Source: Tenacibaculum sp. MAR_2009_124
GTDB lineage: Bacteria > Bacteroidota > Bacteroidia > Flavobacteriales > Flavobacteriaceae
Direction: 5' to 3'
Assembly: GCF_900105455.1 (NCBI RefSeq)
Contig: NZ_FNSF01000005.1
Location: forward strand, 124,001-188,000
DNA: 64,000 bases
In this document: piece by piece, positions 1 to 10,800 of the stretch
Layout: every line of letters begins with the position of its first letter
Position numbering within the stretch: position 1 is the stretch's first letter
Program-made: the position numbers and the translations under genes
The notes under the pieces: generated by a model
What the model was told of the DNA's origin: nothing
The model's database searches: none
The model's input: only the letters and a program-made list of their open reading frames with translations

Positions 1-1297
1 CTCCGACCTTTCTCCCCTGTCCTACACCGATTTCAACCGCTGCTCTATAGTGAATTCCTCCATACATTCTGCTAATAGCCGCTTCATCTGCTGCGGCTTT
101 AAATGAAGGAAACGATCTAATTGGCAATCCATAAGGTGTTTCTGTATCATCTTTAAAATTAAAGTCGTCTCCAAAAATTGAAGTTAAAACCGTTGAAGCC
201 GCACCAGAAACTACAGAATGCCCACTTGTATATTCTGGAAATGGAGGAGTTTGTAATATCGGCTTCCATTCATCATTAAAATATTTGTTAATTAAGGTTT
301 CTGGTCTCACCAAATTACTCCTATACTTTTCATCCCAGCAACTTATAAAGGCATCGGCAATTGCTATCGATGTTTTGGTATAAGCATAAATTGTCTCGTT
401 AAAATCTGATTGGCTTTTCTTAGTAGCAATTTTCACTATCCCAATCCAATGAGCTCCAGGTGTTATTTTTTTTATCGCAAACATTAAATGCCCTCTCGTT
501 ACAGAAACATAAGGGTTACAATCCCAAAACTGAGCGATTTCGATTTTTTTTGAACTATCACCTTCCTCATCCAACTGTAAACTAATATCATATACTTCTT
601 TCAATTCCTTATAAAAATCAGAACCTTTGTCCATTGAAAAAGCTGGTGGAGGAACAGGTTTGAATTGCGCTGCCGAATCCAAAACAAATGTTCGTATTTT
701 ATTCCAGTGAGGTTCTAAACCATCCATATATGATGGAGGCGTAGGTTGCCACCTACTTTCAATATCAGAATCTACTACATATTTCGACATCGTTCTGGTT
801 TGAGCATAGTTATCTTTATTCATCCAATTAGAAACATACTCAGATACTTTTAAACCATATTCTTTGGCATCTTCAAACTCTTTTTCATTTTTTGCATTCC
901 AAACTGAATATAAACTATCGCGATATTCATCCATTTTTTGTTCAGAAAAAATCAGTTCTTTACTCAAGTCTATATGGGCTATTAAAGCAGCTAACGGATA
1001 ATTAACTTTCTTTTGTGCTTTCGGTATTCCTTCAAAATGTTGTATCTGATCACTTAAAGAATTATACGTACTATCATTTTGGGCAATGATTTCGTAAGCC
1101 GCAATATTCGGATAAGCAAAAACCCTACTCGCTACTGGAGGTGAAAAAATATCGTGAACCATAATTTCGATAACCTTATCAACTGATTGATGAAAATTAT
1201 CTGTTGTTACCTGAATAGGTTCTGTATTTTTCTTGCATGCTTGACTGAACACAAGAAATGGTATTAGGAATAAAAATTTATACTGTTTTTGCTTCAT
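1..1297 (-). CDS. Vanadium-dependent haloperoxidase / PAP2-superfamily lipoprotein (3' end outside window)
   Basis: The reading frame starts at ATG 1297 and is open to the left edge, so the C-terminus is missing. The N-terminus is a lipoprotein signal peptide ending in SQAC. All three vanadate/phosphate-pocket motifs of the haloperoxidase/PAP2 fold are visible: K-x6-RP (KYRSNLVRP, about residue 320), a TSGH version of PSGH (EYTSGHS, about 356) and SR-x5-H (SRMYGGIHY, about 405). Members of this fold oxidise halides with H2O2 or hydrolyse phosphate esters; the sequence does not say which. The start codon lies one base after the stop of the preceding VCBS gene, so it is probably the last gene of the SusCD-VCBS operon and acts at the cell envelope. 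Fold assignment is firm; substrate is unknown. Confidence 0.88.
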   Translation of the reverse strand, partial: MKQKQYKFLFLIPFLVFSQACKKNTEPIQVTTDNFHQSVDKVIEIMVHDIFSPPVASRVFAYPNIAAYEIIAQNDSTYNSLSDQIQHFEGIPKAQKKVNYPLAALIAHIDLSKELIFSEQKMDEYRDSLYSVWNAKNEKEFEDAKEYGLKVSEYVSNWMNKDNYAQTRTMSKYVVDSDIESRWQPTPPSYMDGLEPHWNKIRTFVLDSAAQFKPVPPPAFSMDKGSDFYKELKEVYDISLQLDEEGDSSKKIEIAQFWDCNPYVSVTRGHLMFAIKKITPGAHWIGIVKIATKKSQSDFNETIYAYTKTSIAIADAFISCWDEKYRSNLVRPETLINKYFNDEWKPILQTPPFPEYTSGHSVVSGAASTVLTSIFGDDFNFKDDTETPYGLPIRSFPSFKAAADEAAISRMYGGIHYRAAVEIGVGQGRKVG

Positions 1298-1298
1298 T

Positions 1299-4200
1299 TT
1301 ATTTGGTTAATTTATACACTTGAACCTTATCGTTGTTTATGGTTGTTAACAAATAAGGCACTTCGTTTAATGATATTATTTGTAAGTTTTTCACTGCCTT
1401 TCTACTAAATTCTAGACCAAGCACATTTCCTAAACTTATTTTATTTTCAGCATAGATCATTGCTCCTGGAAATGAATCGAATCGTCCATGAAATGGACTG
1501 ACTCCAAAATAATTACCTCCTGCAAGTATTTCGCTCTCTCCGTTTTGATCGAAATCATATTCTAAGAATGAAAAAATTGGTGCTACTTGAAGTTCGTTCT
1601 GAAACGGCACAAAAACAAAAGAACTACCTTCATTTTTAAGATAACCAGAAGCCAATGTATGCACTTCTAAAACTTGGGCCTTGTTTAAAACTGAACTTTC
1701 AAAAATGCCTTCTATCGGCTTACCTGCAAAACTCTTATAGGTTGTGAATTTTTTTCTTAAACTAACTATTTGACTAGCTAACTCATCTAAACCTAATAGT
1801 GGATAATAATCACCATTTTTGTAGTTGCATACAATAGTTTCGGTACTTCCATTTTTATCAAAATCGGCATAATACATTCGTAATGGATGTTTTACTGAGG
1901 CTTTAAATTTCGAATTTGTACCCCAATTACCCAATATGTAATCAATATCTCCATCATTATCAATATCAAAAGGGGCAATTTGCTGCCATAACCCTTTTAA
2001 ATTATCCACCTTTTTCTCTTCTTTAAAACTTCCATTTATATTTCTAAAGAACTTTGGGTTCATCCATTCCCCAACAACGATTAAATCCATGTTTCCATCT
2101 GAATCAAAATCATCCCAAAGAGCATCGGTAATCATTCCTGCATTTTGAAAAGGTTGTTTTTCAAGTAGTGAAAATTCTCCATTGGTATTTTTTAAAATAA
2201 AGGAATTGGGCATTGCTCCGAAGTCGTTCGAAACAGAATTACTTCCAATGAAAAGATCTAAATCCCCATCTTTATCGTAATCACAAGCCTCTATCACAGA
2301 AGCATTCTCGAAAAACTCAGGAAAATTCTGTTTAGTAAAACCATTTTCGGTTTGTTGATAATAGCTATCTAATAATGGCTTCATTTTCTTGAAAAAATCG
2401 CCGCCACCAGTACCTATAACCATATCGCTTTTGTGATCATTATTAAAGTCAGAAATAATAGCGACCACATCTTCTTTCTTAACATCTTCCGTTAAAGAAG
2501 GAACCTGTTCTTCTACAAAACAAGTATCTTTTTGAACAAATACTTTTCCTGATTTAAATTTAGAACCTCCGAAATAAACATCTTCTTTACCATCATCGTT
2601 TAAATCGCCAATAGCCGTGGCAGGGCCTCGATCTGATACTTGATAAGGAATTAACTTTTGTCGAGTAAAATCAATATAATTATCTTCTTTATGTATAAAA
2701 TCAATTCCTAAATTATTTTCTATTCTTTCAAATAAAATGTGCGGATTACTAGATGCAGAATCAATTTTAATGGCTACAGTATTTTCAGGACTTATTTCTA
2801 ACTTCTGATTTACGGCTACTTCTTTTAAAACTTGATATGTTTTATTTGGCCAAACAATTTTAAGAGAATCTATTGTTAGATCTTGCCCGTATCCGAAATG
2901 AATTATTGGTTCGGAAGATGCTTGAAAACCGCGAACTGTATACAACTCTTTATATTGTAATTTCCCTTTTGAATAGGAATATACTTTTGTTCCAATTCCA
3001 TATGAATTGGACTTATGATACTTAAAACTTAACTGCAGATAATTGGCTTTCTGATTCGTTTGATTTATATAAAGGGCAACTTCCTCATTCAAATTACTAA
3101 CTACCAAATCAAGATCACCATCATTATCCAAATCACCCATCGCTGATGCACTAGAAACTGTTTTTTTATTAGGAATCCAAATCTTAGATTTATCTTCAAA
3201 TTTCAAATCTTTTGAACCTTTAAAAATGTAATTCTGAACCGCTCCAGACGGCATCATTTCCAAGGCTTCTTTATCTACCAACTTCGTATTATCAATTTTG
3301 TTTTGAATCTGATCACTTGACACAAACTTTATATAATCTAGGTCATTAGGTCTCTTTGGAATTCCATTAGCTATAAATAAATCTTGTTCTCCATCTTGAT
3401 CATAGTCAGCAAACAAACTACTCCAACTCCAATCTGTCGCGGACACTCCGCTCAATAAAGCTGTTTCCAAATAAGGATTATTCGCTTGATTTACATAGAG
3501 CATATTTCTTGTAAATTGATAGTGATAACCAAAATTATTAATTCTCATTTTTTGAACCTGCACATTATCATCTCCTTCGGACGTTTTTAAGACAACCTCA
3601 TCTTCTGGTAACATATCCAAGGAAATAATATCTGGATAACCATCATGATTAATATCAGCAACATCATTCCCCATAGAGAAACGCGATATATGACCGAAAT
3701 ACTCTTTTAATTTTTCAAAAAAGGTTCCGTCTCCATTATTTAAATAATAATAATCATCTTCATGAAAGTCATTTCCCACATAGATATCTGGATAACCATC
3801 CTGATTAAAATCAGAAATAGTAACTCCCAAGCCATACCCGTTTATGCCTCCATAAATTCCAGCTTCTTCACTAACATCTGTAAATATTCCACCATCATTT
3901 CGAAGTAATTTATCTCCTGTTTGATAGTTTCTTTTATTTCTTAGTTCTGCCTTTCCAAAAGATTCTGGTGTATGAATCGCGTGGTTTAATAAATAGATAT
4001 CTAAATCACCGTCTAAATCGTAGTCGAGAAAAGCCGCCGAGGAGCTATAAGAATCAAAATCTAGTTTATATTTCTGTGCACTTTCTGTAAATGTTTCATC
4101 GCCATTATTAATATACAATTCATTGTAGCCATAAAATCCATTGACTCCCACAACCGCACAAACATATATATCCAATAAACCATCACCATTTACATCTCCC

Positions 4201-4547
4201 ATTACGGCTCCAGTATTCCAAGAACTATTTCCAGCAACACCTGCCTTTTCTGTTATGTCTTCAAATCGTAAATTTCCTTTGTTTATAAACAGCTTATTCT
4301 TTACTTGATTTCCCGACAGAAAAACATCTAACAATCCGTCGTTATTGATATCACCTAAAGCAACACCTCCTCCATTATAGAAATATAAGTACCCGAGAAT
4401 ATTAACATCATCGGTTTCTTTTAAAGTATTTACAAAAGTTAATCCTGTATCTTGAGATGCAGGTGTTTTAAACAATAAATCTGCTTCTTTTGTACATCCA
4501 AAGAATAGAAAAACGACCCCAAGTATGATTGTACCGTACTTATTCAT
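1299..4547 (-). CDS. FG-GAP/VCBS repeat lipoprotein with ASPIC/UnbV domain (CRTAC family), copy 3
   Basis: A 1082-residue secreted lipoprotein (signal peptide ending FFGC). It carries many FG-GAP/VCBS Ca-binding-loop repeats of the type DINNDGLLDVFL, DFNQDGYPDIYV and DLDNDGDLDLVV, which build a beta-propeller. An ASPIC/UnbV segment lies at about residues 515-570 (RGFQASSEP ... DSLKIVWPN). A second propeller-like half with more DxDxDGxxD loops follows. Its start overlaps the stop of the upstream paralogue by 8 nt (ATGAATAA), implying translational coupling. It is one of three paralogues made in tandem with SusCD and a haloperoxidase-like protein. The family is widespread in marine Bacteroidota, but its function is not established; binding a large ligand or scaffolding a surface complex is inference. 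Confidence 0.9.
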   Translation of the reverse strand: MNKYGTIILGVVFLFFGCTKEADLLFKTPASQDTGLTFVNTLKETDDVNILGYLYFYNGGGVALGDINNDGLLDVFLSGNQVKNKLFINKGNLRFEDITEKAGVAGNSSWNTGAVMGDVNGDGLLDIYVCAVVGVNGFYGYNELYINNGDETFTESAQKYKLDFDSYSSSAAFLDYDLDGDLDIYLLNHAIHTPESFGKAELRNKRNYQTGDKLLRNDGGIFTDVSEEAGIYGGINGYGLGVTISDFNQDGYPDIYVGNDFHEDDYYYLNNGDGTFFEKLKEYFGHISRFSMGNDVADINHDGYPDIISLDMLPEDEVVLKTSEGDDNVQVQKMRINNFGYHYQFTRNMLYVNQANNPYLETALLSGVSATDWSWSSLFADYDQDGEQDLFIANGIPKRPNDLDYIKFVSSDQIQNKIDNTKLVDKEALEMMPSGAVQNYIFKGSKDLKFEDKSKIWIPNKKTVSSASAMGDLDNDGDLDLVVSNLNEEVALYINQTNQKANYLQLSFKYHKSNSYGIGTKVYSYSKGKLQYKELYTVRGFQASSEPIIHFGYGQDLTIDSLKIVWPNKTYQVLKEVAVNQKLEISPENTVAIKIDSASSNPHILFERIENNLGIDFIHKEDNYIDFTRQKLIPYQVSDRGPATAIGDLNDDGKEDVYFGGSKFKSGKVFVQKDTCFVEEQVPSLTEDVKKEDVVAIISDFNNDHKSDMVIGTGGGDFFKKMKPLLDSYYQQTENGFTKQNFPEFFENASVIEACDYDKDGDLDLFIGSNSVSNDFGAMPNSFILKNTNGEFSLLEKQPFQNAGMITDALWDDFDSDGNMDLIVVGEWMNPKFFRNINGSFKEEKKVDNLKGLWQQIAPFDIDNDGDIDYILGNWGTNSKFKASVKHPLRMYYADFDKNGSTETIVCNYKNGDYYPLLGLDELASQIVSLRKKFTTYKSFAGKPIEGIFESSVLNKAQVLEVHTLASGYLKNEGSSFVFVPFQNELQVAPIFSFLEYDFDQNGESEILAGGNYFGVSPFHGRFDSFPGAMIYAENKISLGNVLGLEFSRKAVKNLQIISLNEVPYLLTTINNDKVQVYKLTK

Positions 4548-7500
4548 TTATAGAGAATATTTTTGGAGTGTCATTATTTACGGCAGCAACAATAAAAGTT
4601 TTACCATTTTTATCGTTAATCGTTTTTAAATGTTTGACCTCATTTTTAATAACAAATCCACTCTTGTTGTAATCTTGCCAATCAAAGTCAAGTTTACCAT
4701 CTCCTAGCAAAACACTTCCAAAATTTGCATCTAGCCTAGAGTATTGAGGTTTAAACTCAAAATTATTACCAGCAGTTAAAATATCAATGTTTCCATCATT
4801 GTTAAGGTCTTTACAGATAATTCCGCAGACGCAAGAAAACTGTACATTACTTGGTAATTTTTTAATACTGAATTTTCCTTCTCCGTTGTTTACCGCTATA
4901 ATCGTTTCAGAAATTGACATTTTCTTTACTATGGATTTATCGAATATTTCTTTCGGAAATAATTCGTCAATTGATTTACCAGCATATTCGGAAGCTTTTA
5001 GATTCTGTTTTTTAAGAGATACTAATTGAGCTGTTAATTCCTTTTTCATGTGAACTGGGTAATCTTTACCATCTTGTTGTTTGGTTAGGATTTGCTCAAT
5101 GGTTCCGTTATTATCAAAGTCATTGATCCATAATTTTAAAGGGGCTTTCTCTGATGCTTTATGAAAAGTATTGCTTCCTTGATTACCAAAAACAAAATCT
5201 AAATCACCATCATTATCTAAATCCACAGCCTCAAGTGCATTCCACATTCCATATAAATTATCTAATGACGTCTTTTGTTTTATAAGTCGCCTCCCATTAT
5301 TCTTATATATTTTCGGAGTATCCCACTCTGAAGTTGTTACTAAATCTTTAATATTATCTCCATCAGTATCAACCCAAACTGCACTTGTAATCATGCCTGC
5401 ATTTCGAACTTCATAAGCTACTTTTTCAGAAACCTCTTCAAACGTTCCGTCACCATTATTTTCCAAGAATTGGTGATTCGGATTTACTCCATAGGTCCCC
5501 ACTACACTTCTAGATCCTACAAACACATCAATGTCACCATCATTGTCAAAATCAGTTGGTGCTATTACAGAAATATTCTTTCTTAAAGAAGGTAATGGTT
5601 GTGTTGAATTAAAGTTACCTTTTCCATCGTTCATATATAATCGAACGTTGTAATTTTTGGACTGCCCAACTTCATTTCCACCAGAACCTATCATTAAATC
5701 GATAAAACCATCACCATTGGCATCAAAAAAACTTGCGGCAGTATCTTCATAAAGAGCATCGGTTATAAATACGTTTTGACTTGATTTTTTCGTTTTTCCA
5801 TCTCCTAAGTTTAGGTATAAGGTTCCCGCTTGTTTCTTACCTCCACCAATGTAAAAGTCTTCATTTCCGTCATTATTTACATCTCCAACTGCCAGCGCGG
5901 GGCCTTCCTGTGATAGCATTTTGTTAATTAAACCTTCATAATCAAAATCTGAATAACTGTTTTCAATATGTTTTTCAAGGTTTGTATTTTTCACCTCTGA
6001 AATCAATGTTTTTTTCTGTGTCTTATCAAAAGGTTTATGAAGTTCAGTTGCTTCCGTTTGCTTTAATGACAAGGTAGTATTCACATCAAGATTAGTCAAT
6101 AATTGCGTTTTATCATCTGGCCAAATGACACGTAAAGAATCAATTTTTTTTGCCTTTCCTAAACCAATTGTCATTCCATAATCCATAGAAGATTGAAACC
6201 CTCTTGAAGGAATCAGTTCTTGAAAATAAACTTTATCATCATAATATAATTTCACGGTACTACCGATAGCAAACTTATTTACTGGTTTTCCTTCAAGTTT
6301 TAATTTGATATGATTATTATCGGTAAGCTCGTCAGTATTGTTTTTGTAAACAAAAGTTTTCATGTTTACATTATTAACTATTAAATCAAGATCTCCATCA
6401 TTATCCAAATCTCCATAAGCAACTCCATTGGACATACTTGGAATTTCAAATCCCCATTCTTTGTTCGCATTTTTAAAAGTTATGTCTCCATTATTTTTAA
6501 ACGCATAATTGGGTTGAGGCTTTATTGGCATTTTATTAATGATTGAATCTATCGCTTGCTTTCTGCCTGTTAAAGCCATTTTTTGAATGATTTCATTCGC
6601 GAAAAAATCAACAAAATCTAAATCCGTTAAATCATGATTAATTCCATTGGTTACAAAAATATCTCGGTAACCATCATTGTCCATATCAAATAAAAGACCT
6701 GCCCAACTCCAGTCTGTTTTCGCCACTCCACTAAAATAGGCCACCTCAGAAAAGGTTTGGTTTCCATTGTTTAATTGTAAGGTATTTTGAATATACTGCT
6801 GTGAGAAGTCTTTACTTTGTTTTAGCTTGAATATGTTATAGTTTTCAAACTCCATTACTGATTTTATTCTTTTTTCAGCTTCTGGCAACATATCGGTAAT
6901 AAACACATCGGCATTTCCATCGTTATTTATATCGGCAATATCTACCCCCATTGCAGACAAACTTAAATGCGATATCCAATTTTTAATATCTTCTTTAAAG
7001 GTTCCATCTTGATTATTTAAGTATAAATAATCTCTTTCGTAAAAATCGTTGGAAACATAAATATCAGGATACAAATCACCATTTATATCGGTAATCATCA
7101 CTCCAAGCCCAAAACCAATTAAGCTTCCGTAAATACCAGCGTCTTCACTAACATCAACAAACTTCCCTCCATCATTACGCAATAACATATCACCTACTCC
7201 TCTGAAAATATGAGGGACATTTTCCCAATCTTGCGCTCGCTTTTCACGTTGTTCTGCATAGCCTAAACTACTTACTGGGATATTGCTATTATTTAAAATA
7301 TAAGCATCTAAATCACCGTCTTTATCGTAATCAAAGAAAGTGGCATGTGTTGAAAATCCTGTTTTCGCCAAATTATACTCAGCCGCCTTTTCAGTAAAGG
7401 TTAAATTACCATTATTTATATACAAATCATTATCATGATTATCACCCTTTAAGTTTCCTGCGTTACTGACGTAAATATCCAACAAACCATCTTGATTAAT

Positions 7501-7875
7501 ATCGACCATCACAACACCTGTAGACCATGGTTTATTCCCTTCGATTCCCGCACTTTTAGAAATATCTTCAAACTCCCAATTCCCTTTATTTAAATAGAGT
7601 TTATTCGTTACCATGTTTCCTGTTAAATAAATATCAGGAAGACCATCGTTATTAATATCACCAATAGCAACTCCTCCACCGTTATAGAAATTTCTATACT
7701 TAAAGATGTTGAAATCTTTTTGATTTTTGACTTTGTTTATAAAATCAACTCCTGTCTCTTCAGAAGGCAATAGTGTAAATAATGTTTTATCTTTTATTTC
7801 ATGTTTCTTCTCATTTTTACTACAGGAACTTAGAAAAACACATGCAACAATGGTTAAAGCGATTTTGTTTAGCAT
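4540..7875 (-). CDS. FG-GAP/VCBS repeat lipoprotein with ASPIC/UnbV domain (CRTAC family), copy 2
   Basis: A 1111-residue paralogue of its two neighbours. The signal peptide ends FLSSC, giving a lipid-anchored product. Repeated Ca-binding loops (DINNDGLPDIYL, DINGDLYPDIYV, DLDNDGDLDLIV, DFDNDGDIDVFV) run through both halves. The ASPIC/UnbV motif (GRGFQSS-like 'SRGFQSSMD', then 'DSLRVIWPDD') is at about residues 540-595. The gene starts six nt after the upstream paralogue stops and overlaps the next by 8 nt, so all three are co-translated from one transcript. The three proteins share order and spacing of domains but differ throughout, suggesting old duplications kept for separate roles. No catalytic residues are recognisable. 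Confidence 0.9.
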   Translation of the reverse strand: MLNKIALTIVACVFLSSCSKNEKKHEIKDKTLFTLLPSEETGVDFINKVKNQKDFNIFKYRNFYNGGGVAIGDINNDGLPDIYLTGNMVTNKLYLNKGNWEFEDISKSAGIEGNKPWSTGVVMVDINQDGLLDIYVSNAGNLKGDNHDNDLYINNGNLTFTEKAAEYNLAKTGFSTHATFFDYDKDGDLDAYILNNSNIPVSSLGYAEQREKRAQDWENVPHIFRGVGDMLLRNDGGKFVDVSEDAGIYGSLIGFGLGVMITDINGDLYPDIYVSNDFYERDYLYLNNQDGTFKEDIKNWISHLSLSAMGVDIADINNDGNADVFITDMLPEAEKRIKSVMEFENYNIFKLKQSKDFSQQYIQNTLQLNNGNQTFSEVAYFSGVAKTDWSWAGLLFDMDNDGYRDIFVTNGINHDLTDLDFVDFFANEIIQKMALTGRKQAIDSIINKMPIKPQPNYAFKNNGDITFKNANKEWGFEIPSMSNGVAYGDLDNDGDLDLIVNNVNMKTFVYKNNTDELTDNNHIKLKLEGKPVNKFAIGSTVKLYYDDKVYFQELIPSRGFQSSMDYGMTIGLGKAKKIDSLRVIWPDDKTQLLTNLDVNTTLSLKQTEATELHKPFDKTQKKTLISEVKNTNLEKHIENSYSDFDYEGLINKMLSQEGPALAVGDVNNDGNEDFYIGGGKKQAGTLYLNLGDGKTKKSSQNVFITDALYEDTAASFFDANGDGFIDLMIGSGGNEVGQSKNYNVRLYMNDGKGNFNSTQPLPSLRKNISVIAPTDFDNDGDIDVFVGSRSVVGTYGVNPNHQFLENNGDGTFEEVSEKVAYEVRNAGMITSAVWVDTDGDNIKDLVTTSEWDTPKIYKNNGRRLIKQKTSLDNLYGMWNALEAVDLDNDGDLDFVFGNQGSNTFHKASEKAPLKLWINDFDNNGTIEQILTKQQDGKDYPVHMKKELTAQLVSLKKQNLKASEYAGKSIDELFPKEIFDKSIVKKMSISETIIAVNNGEGKFSIKKLPSNVQFSCVCGIICKDLNNDGNIDILTAGNNFEFKPQYSRLDANFGSVLLGDGKLDFDWQDYNKSGFVIKNEVKHLKTINDKNGKTFIVAAVNNDTPKIFSINE

Positions 7876-7881
7876 AAAAGT

Positions 7882-10800
7882 TTAGTCATTTATTTTTAAA
7901 AAAACAGGGGTATCATTATTTCGTGAAATCAAGAAATAGTGACTGTCTTTAATTTTTAATTTATCAATATTTCGAGCATCTCCCGCCACATTAAATTTAT
8001 GATTTAATTCTTCTTTAAAAAAACCATTTTTATCATTCATTAAAATTACCCCATGTAAAGCATCTAACTTACCTAACTGGGTATTAATATGATAATTATT
8101 CCCTACAAGGAATAGGTCTAAAAACCCATCATTATTAAAGTCTTTAATTTCTATATCATTCACTGAGGAAACTTGAGCAGCAAAAGGTAATTGGTGTTTT
8201 TTAAATGTACCATCTCCTTTATTTTCGAAGTAGCAACTGGCTAGCTGAAAAACATACTTCTTCTCTGCTTCATTAATTTTTTCTTGTGAAAGTAAATCTG
8301 TAAAATTAGCTTCCGCAAAATCCTTGTAATACAAATACTTTTTATTTAGAAAAGGTAACTGAGAAGACAATATATCTTTTGAAACCAATACAGTCTCTTT
8401 CTCATCATGAAAATGGGTAATTACTGGATCTACTTTCGCATTGCTATCAAAATCGTTTCTATATAACGTTACAGGCTCCTTTACAGAAGGCTTTAATCTT
8501 GTATTTAGTCCCCAATTACCAGCAACAATATCAATATCTCCATCATTGTCAAAATCAGCAGCTTTTACTGTATTCCACCAACCATGAGTTTTCTCTAATC
8601 CATTTTGACTCTGAAGTGATAGCCTTTTGCCATCATTTAAAAAAATACTCACAGGCATCCATTTTCCTACGAGAATGGCATCTAAAAATGTATCATTATT
8701 TACATCAATCCATAAAATATCCTGAACATTACCTATTTTTTGAAATTCAGTACTCATTTTTCTCGTAACCTCTTGAAAATTTCCTCTACCATCATTTTTA
8801 TAAATAAATTGTTTTGGAGATTTCCCAAATTCCCAAGGAACAAGGTTTGCTGTAATACAAACATCTTCATCTCCATCATTATCAATATCTATTGATTGAA
8901 CCGAAGATGCGTTAATTTCCAATTCTTTAAACTGGGTTTTATCTTCTTCAAAGACACCTTGTTTATTTATATATAATCTTGGTTGTAATGGTTTTCCTTT
9001 ACGAAATTCATTTCCTCCACTAACTACAAGTAAATCTTTATATGTATCAGTATTAGCATTAAAAAAAATGGCCTTTATATCTTCACTTTTAGCACTTATT
9101 TGAAAAATTGAATCTTGTATAGAAGTAAAGTCCCCCTCTAAGTTTTGAATAAATAATTTACTGGGTTGTAACTTACCTCCACAGATAAAAACATCATCTG
9201 TTCCATCCTTATTTATATCAGTAATTGCTGCATCGGGTCCCAAATTCGTGCTCGCAAAAGGAATCAAAGGATCTCTATTAAATTCAATAGACTGTCTATC
9301 GTAATGCTTAAATTCTAATAGGGAATCATGACTCACTAAAAATGTTTTCTCTTCCTTTAAGTTTTCTATTGAATCGTTAATTAAAGCATCTTTTTCAAAA
9401 AGTTTAATAGTTTGATTACTTTTTATATTTTTAAGTGTTTGAGAAACTCCATTGCTCCAAATTACACGTAACGAATCAATTGATTGGTTTTCTCCTAAAC
9501 CTAAATGAATCTTTGGTTGCGTTGCAGAAAGATATCCTTTAGTCGTATAATTTTCCTCAGTAATTACCTGGTCTTTTATATATGCTTTTAATTTGGCTCC
9601 AATACCAAAAGTATTTTTTGCTCCACCTTTTAATTCAATAGAAAGGTAGTTGTTTCTTAAAGTTTCGTTTGTTGTATTTTTAAGTAAATATGCTTGTTCA
9701 TTTACATTGTTAATCACTAAATCCAAATCTCCGTCATTATCTAAATCCACTGCAATACCTCCATTACTAAATGAATCCGGATGATCTCCCCATTTCATTG
9801 TTACATTTTCAAAACTTCGGTTTCTTTTATTTTGATAAAAATAGTTTTGTACTTTCTTTTCGGGTATATTTTTAGAAAGCTCAACATTTTTTTGTGAACT
9901 TTCTGTTGCTAATTGTTTTTGAATTTCATTATCCGATATAAAGTTAATGAAGTCCATATCATTCGTTGCTCCTAAAATACCGTTGGTTATGTATAGATCT
10001 TTGAAACCATCGTTATCAAAATCACCTACTATCGGACTCCATGACCATTCCGTTGCTGCTATTCCACTTAAATAAGCCGTTTCGCTAAAAGTTGTATTTC
10101 CATTATTATAATGCAAAGTGTTTTGCATAAACTGAGGAGTATATCCGTTTTTTAAATAATACTCGTAGGTTTGATATGGATACTCTAATCCTGACGTTTT
10201 GTAGGTTTTAAGATCTTCTGGAAGCATATCGAGAGAAATAATATCCAAGTTTTCATCATTGTTTAAATCTGCTATTGCATTTCCCATAGAATAATGCGAC
10301 GTGTGCCCAAGTTTTCTCTTATTTTCAGAAATAATCTCTTTAAAGGTTTTGTCTTGGTTATTTAAATAGAGGTAATCATTCTCGAAAAAATCATTACCGA
10401 CATAAATATCAGGGTATCCGTCGTTGTTAATGTCTCCTACTGAAACTCCTAATCCATACCCAATCTTTCCTTGAAAAATTCCAGCTTTCGCTGATACGTC
10501 AAAATACTTCCCTTCAATGTTTTCAAAAAGTTTATCTCCAGAAACATCGTCTATTAAATTTCTGGAACTACCTCGGTTATAATTACTATTCGGATATAAC
10601 GAATGGTTCAATAAAAACATATCTAAATCTCCATCTCTGTCATAATCAAAAAACACCGATTGTGTAGCGAACGACTTAATGTTTAGATTATACAACAAAG
10701 CTTCTTCTTTAAAAAAAGGAATCCCTTTTTCGTCAACACCTTGGTTCACAAATAACAAATTTCTTCCCGAAACAGAAAGATGCTTTCCTATTTTACAAAC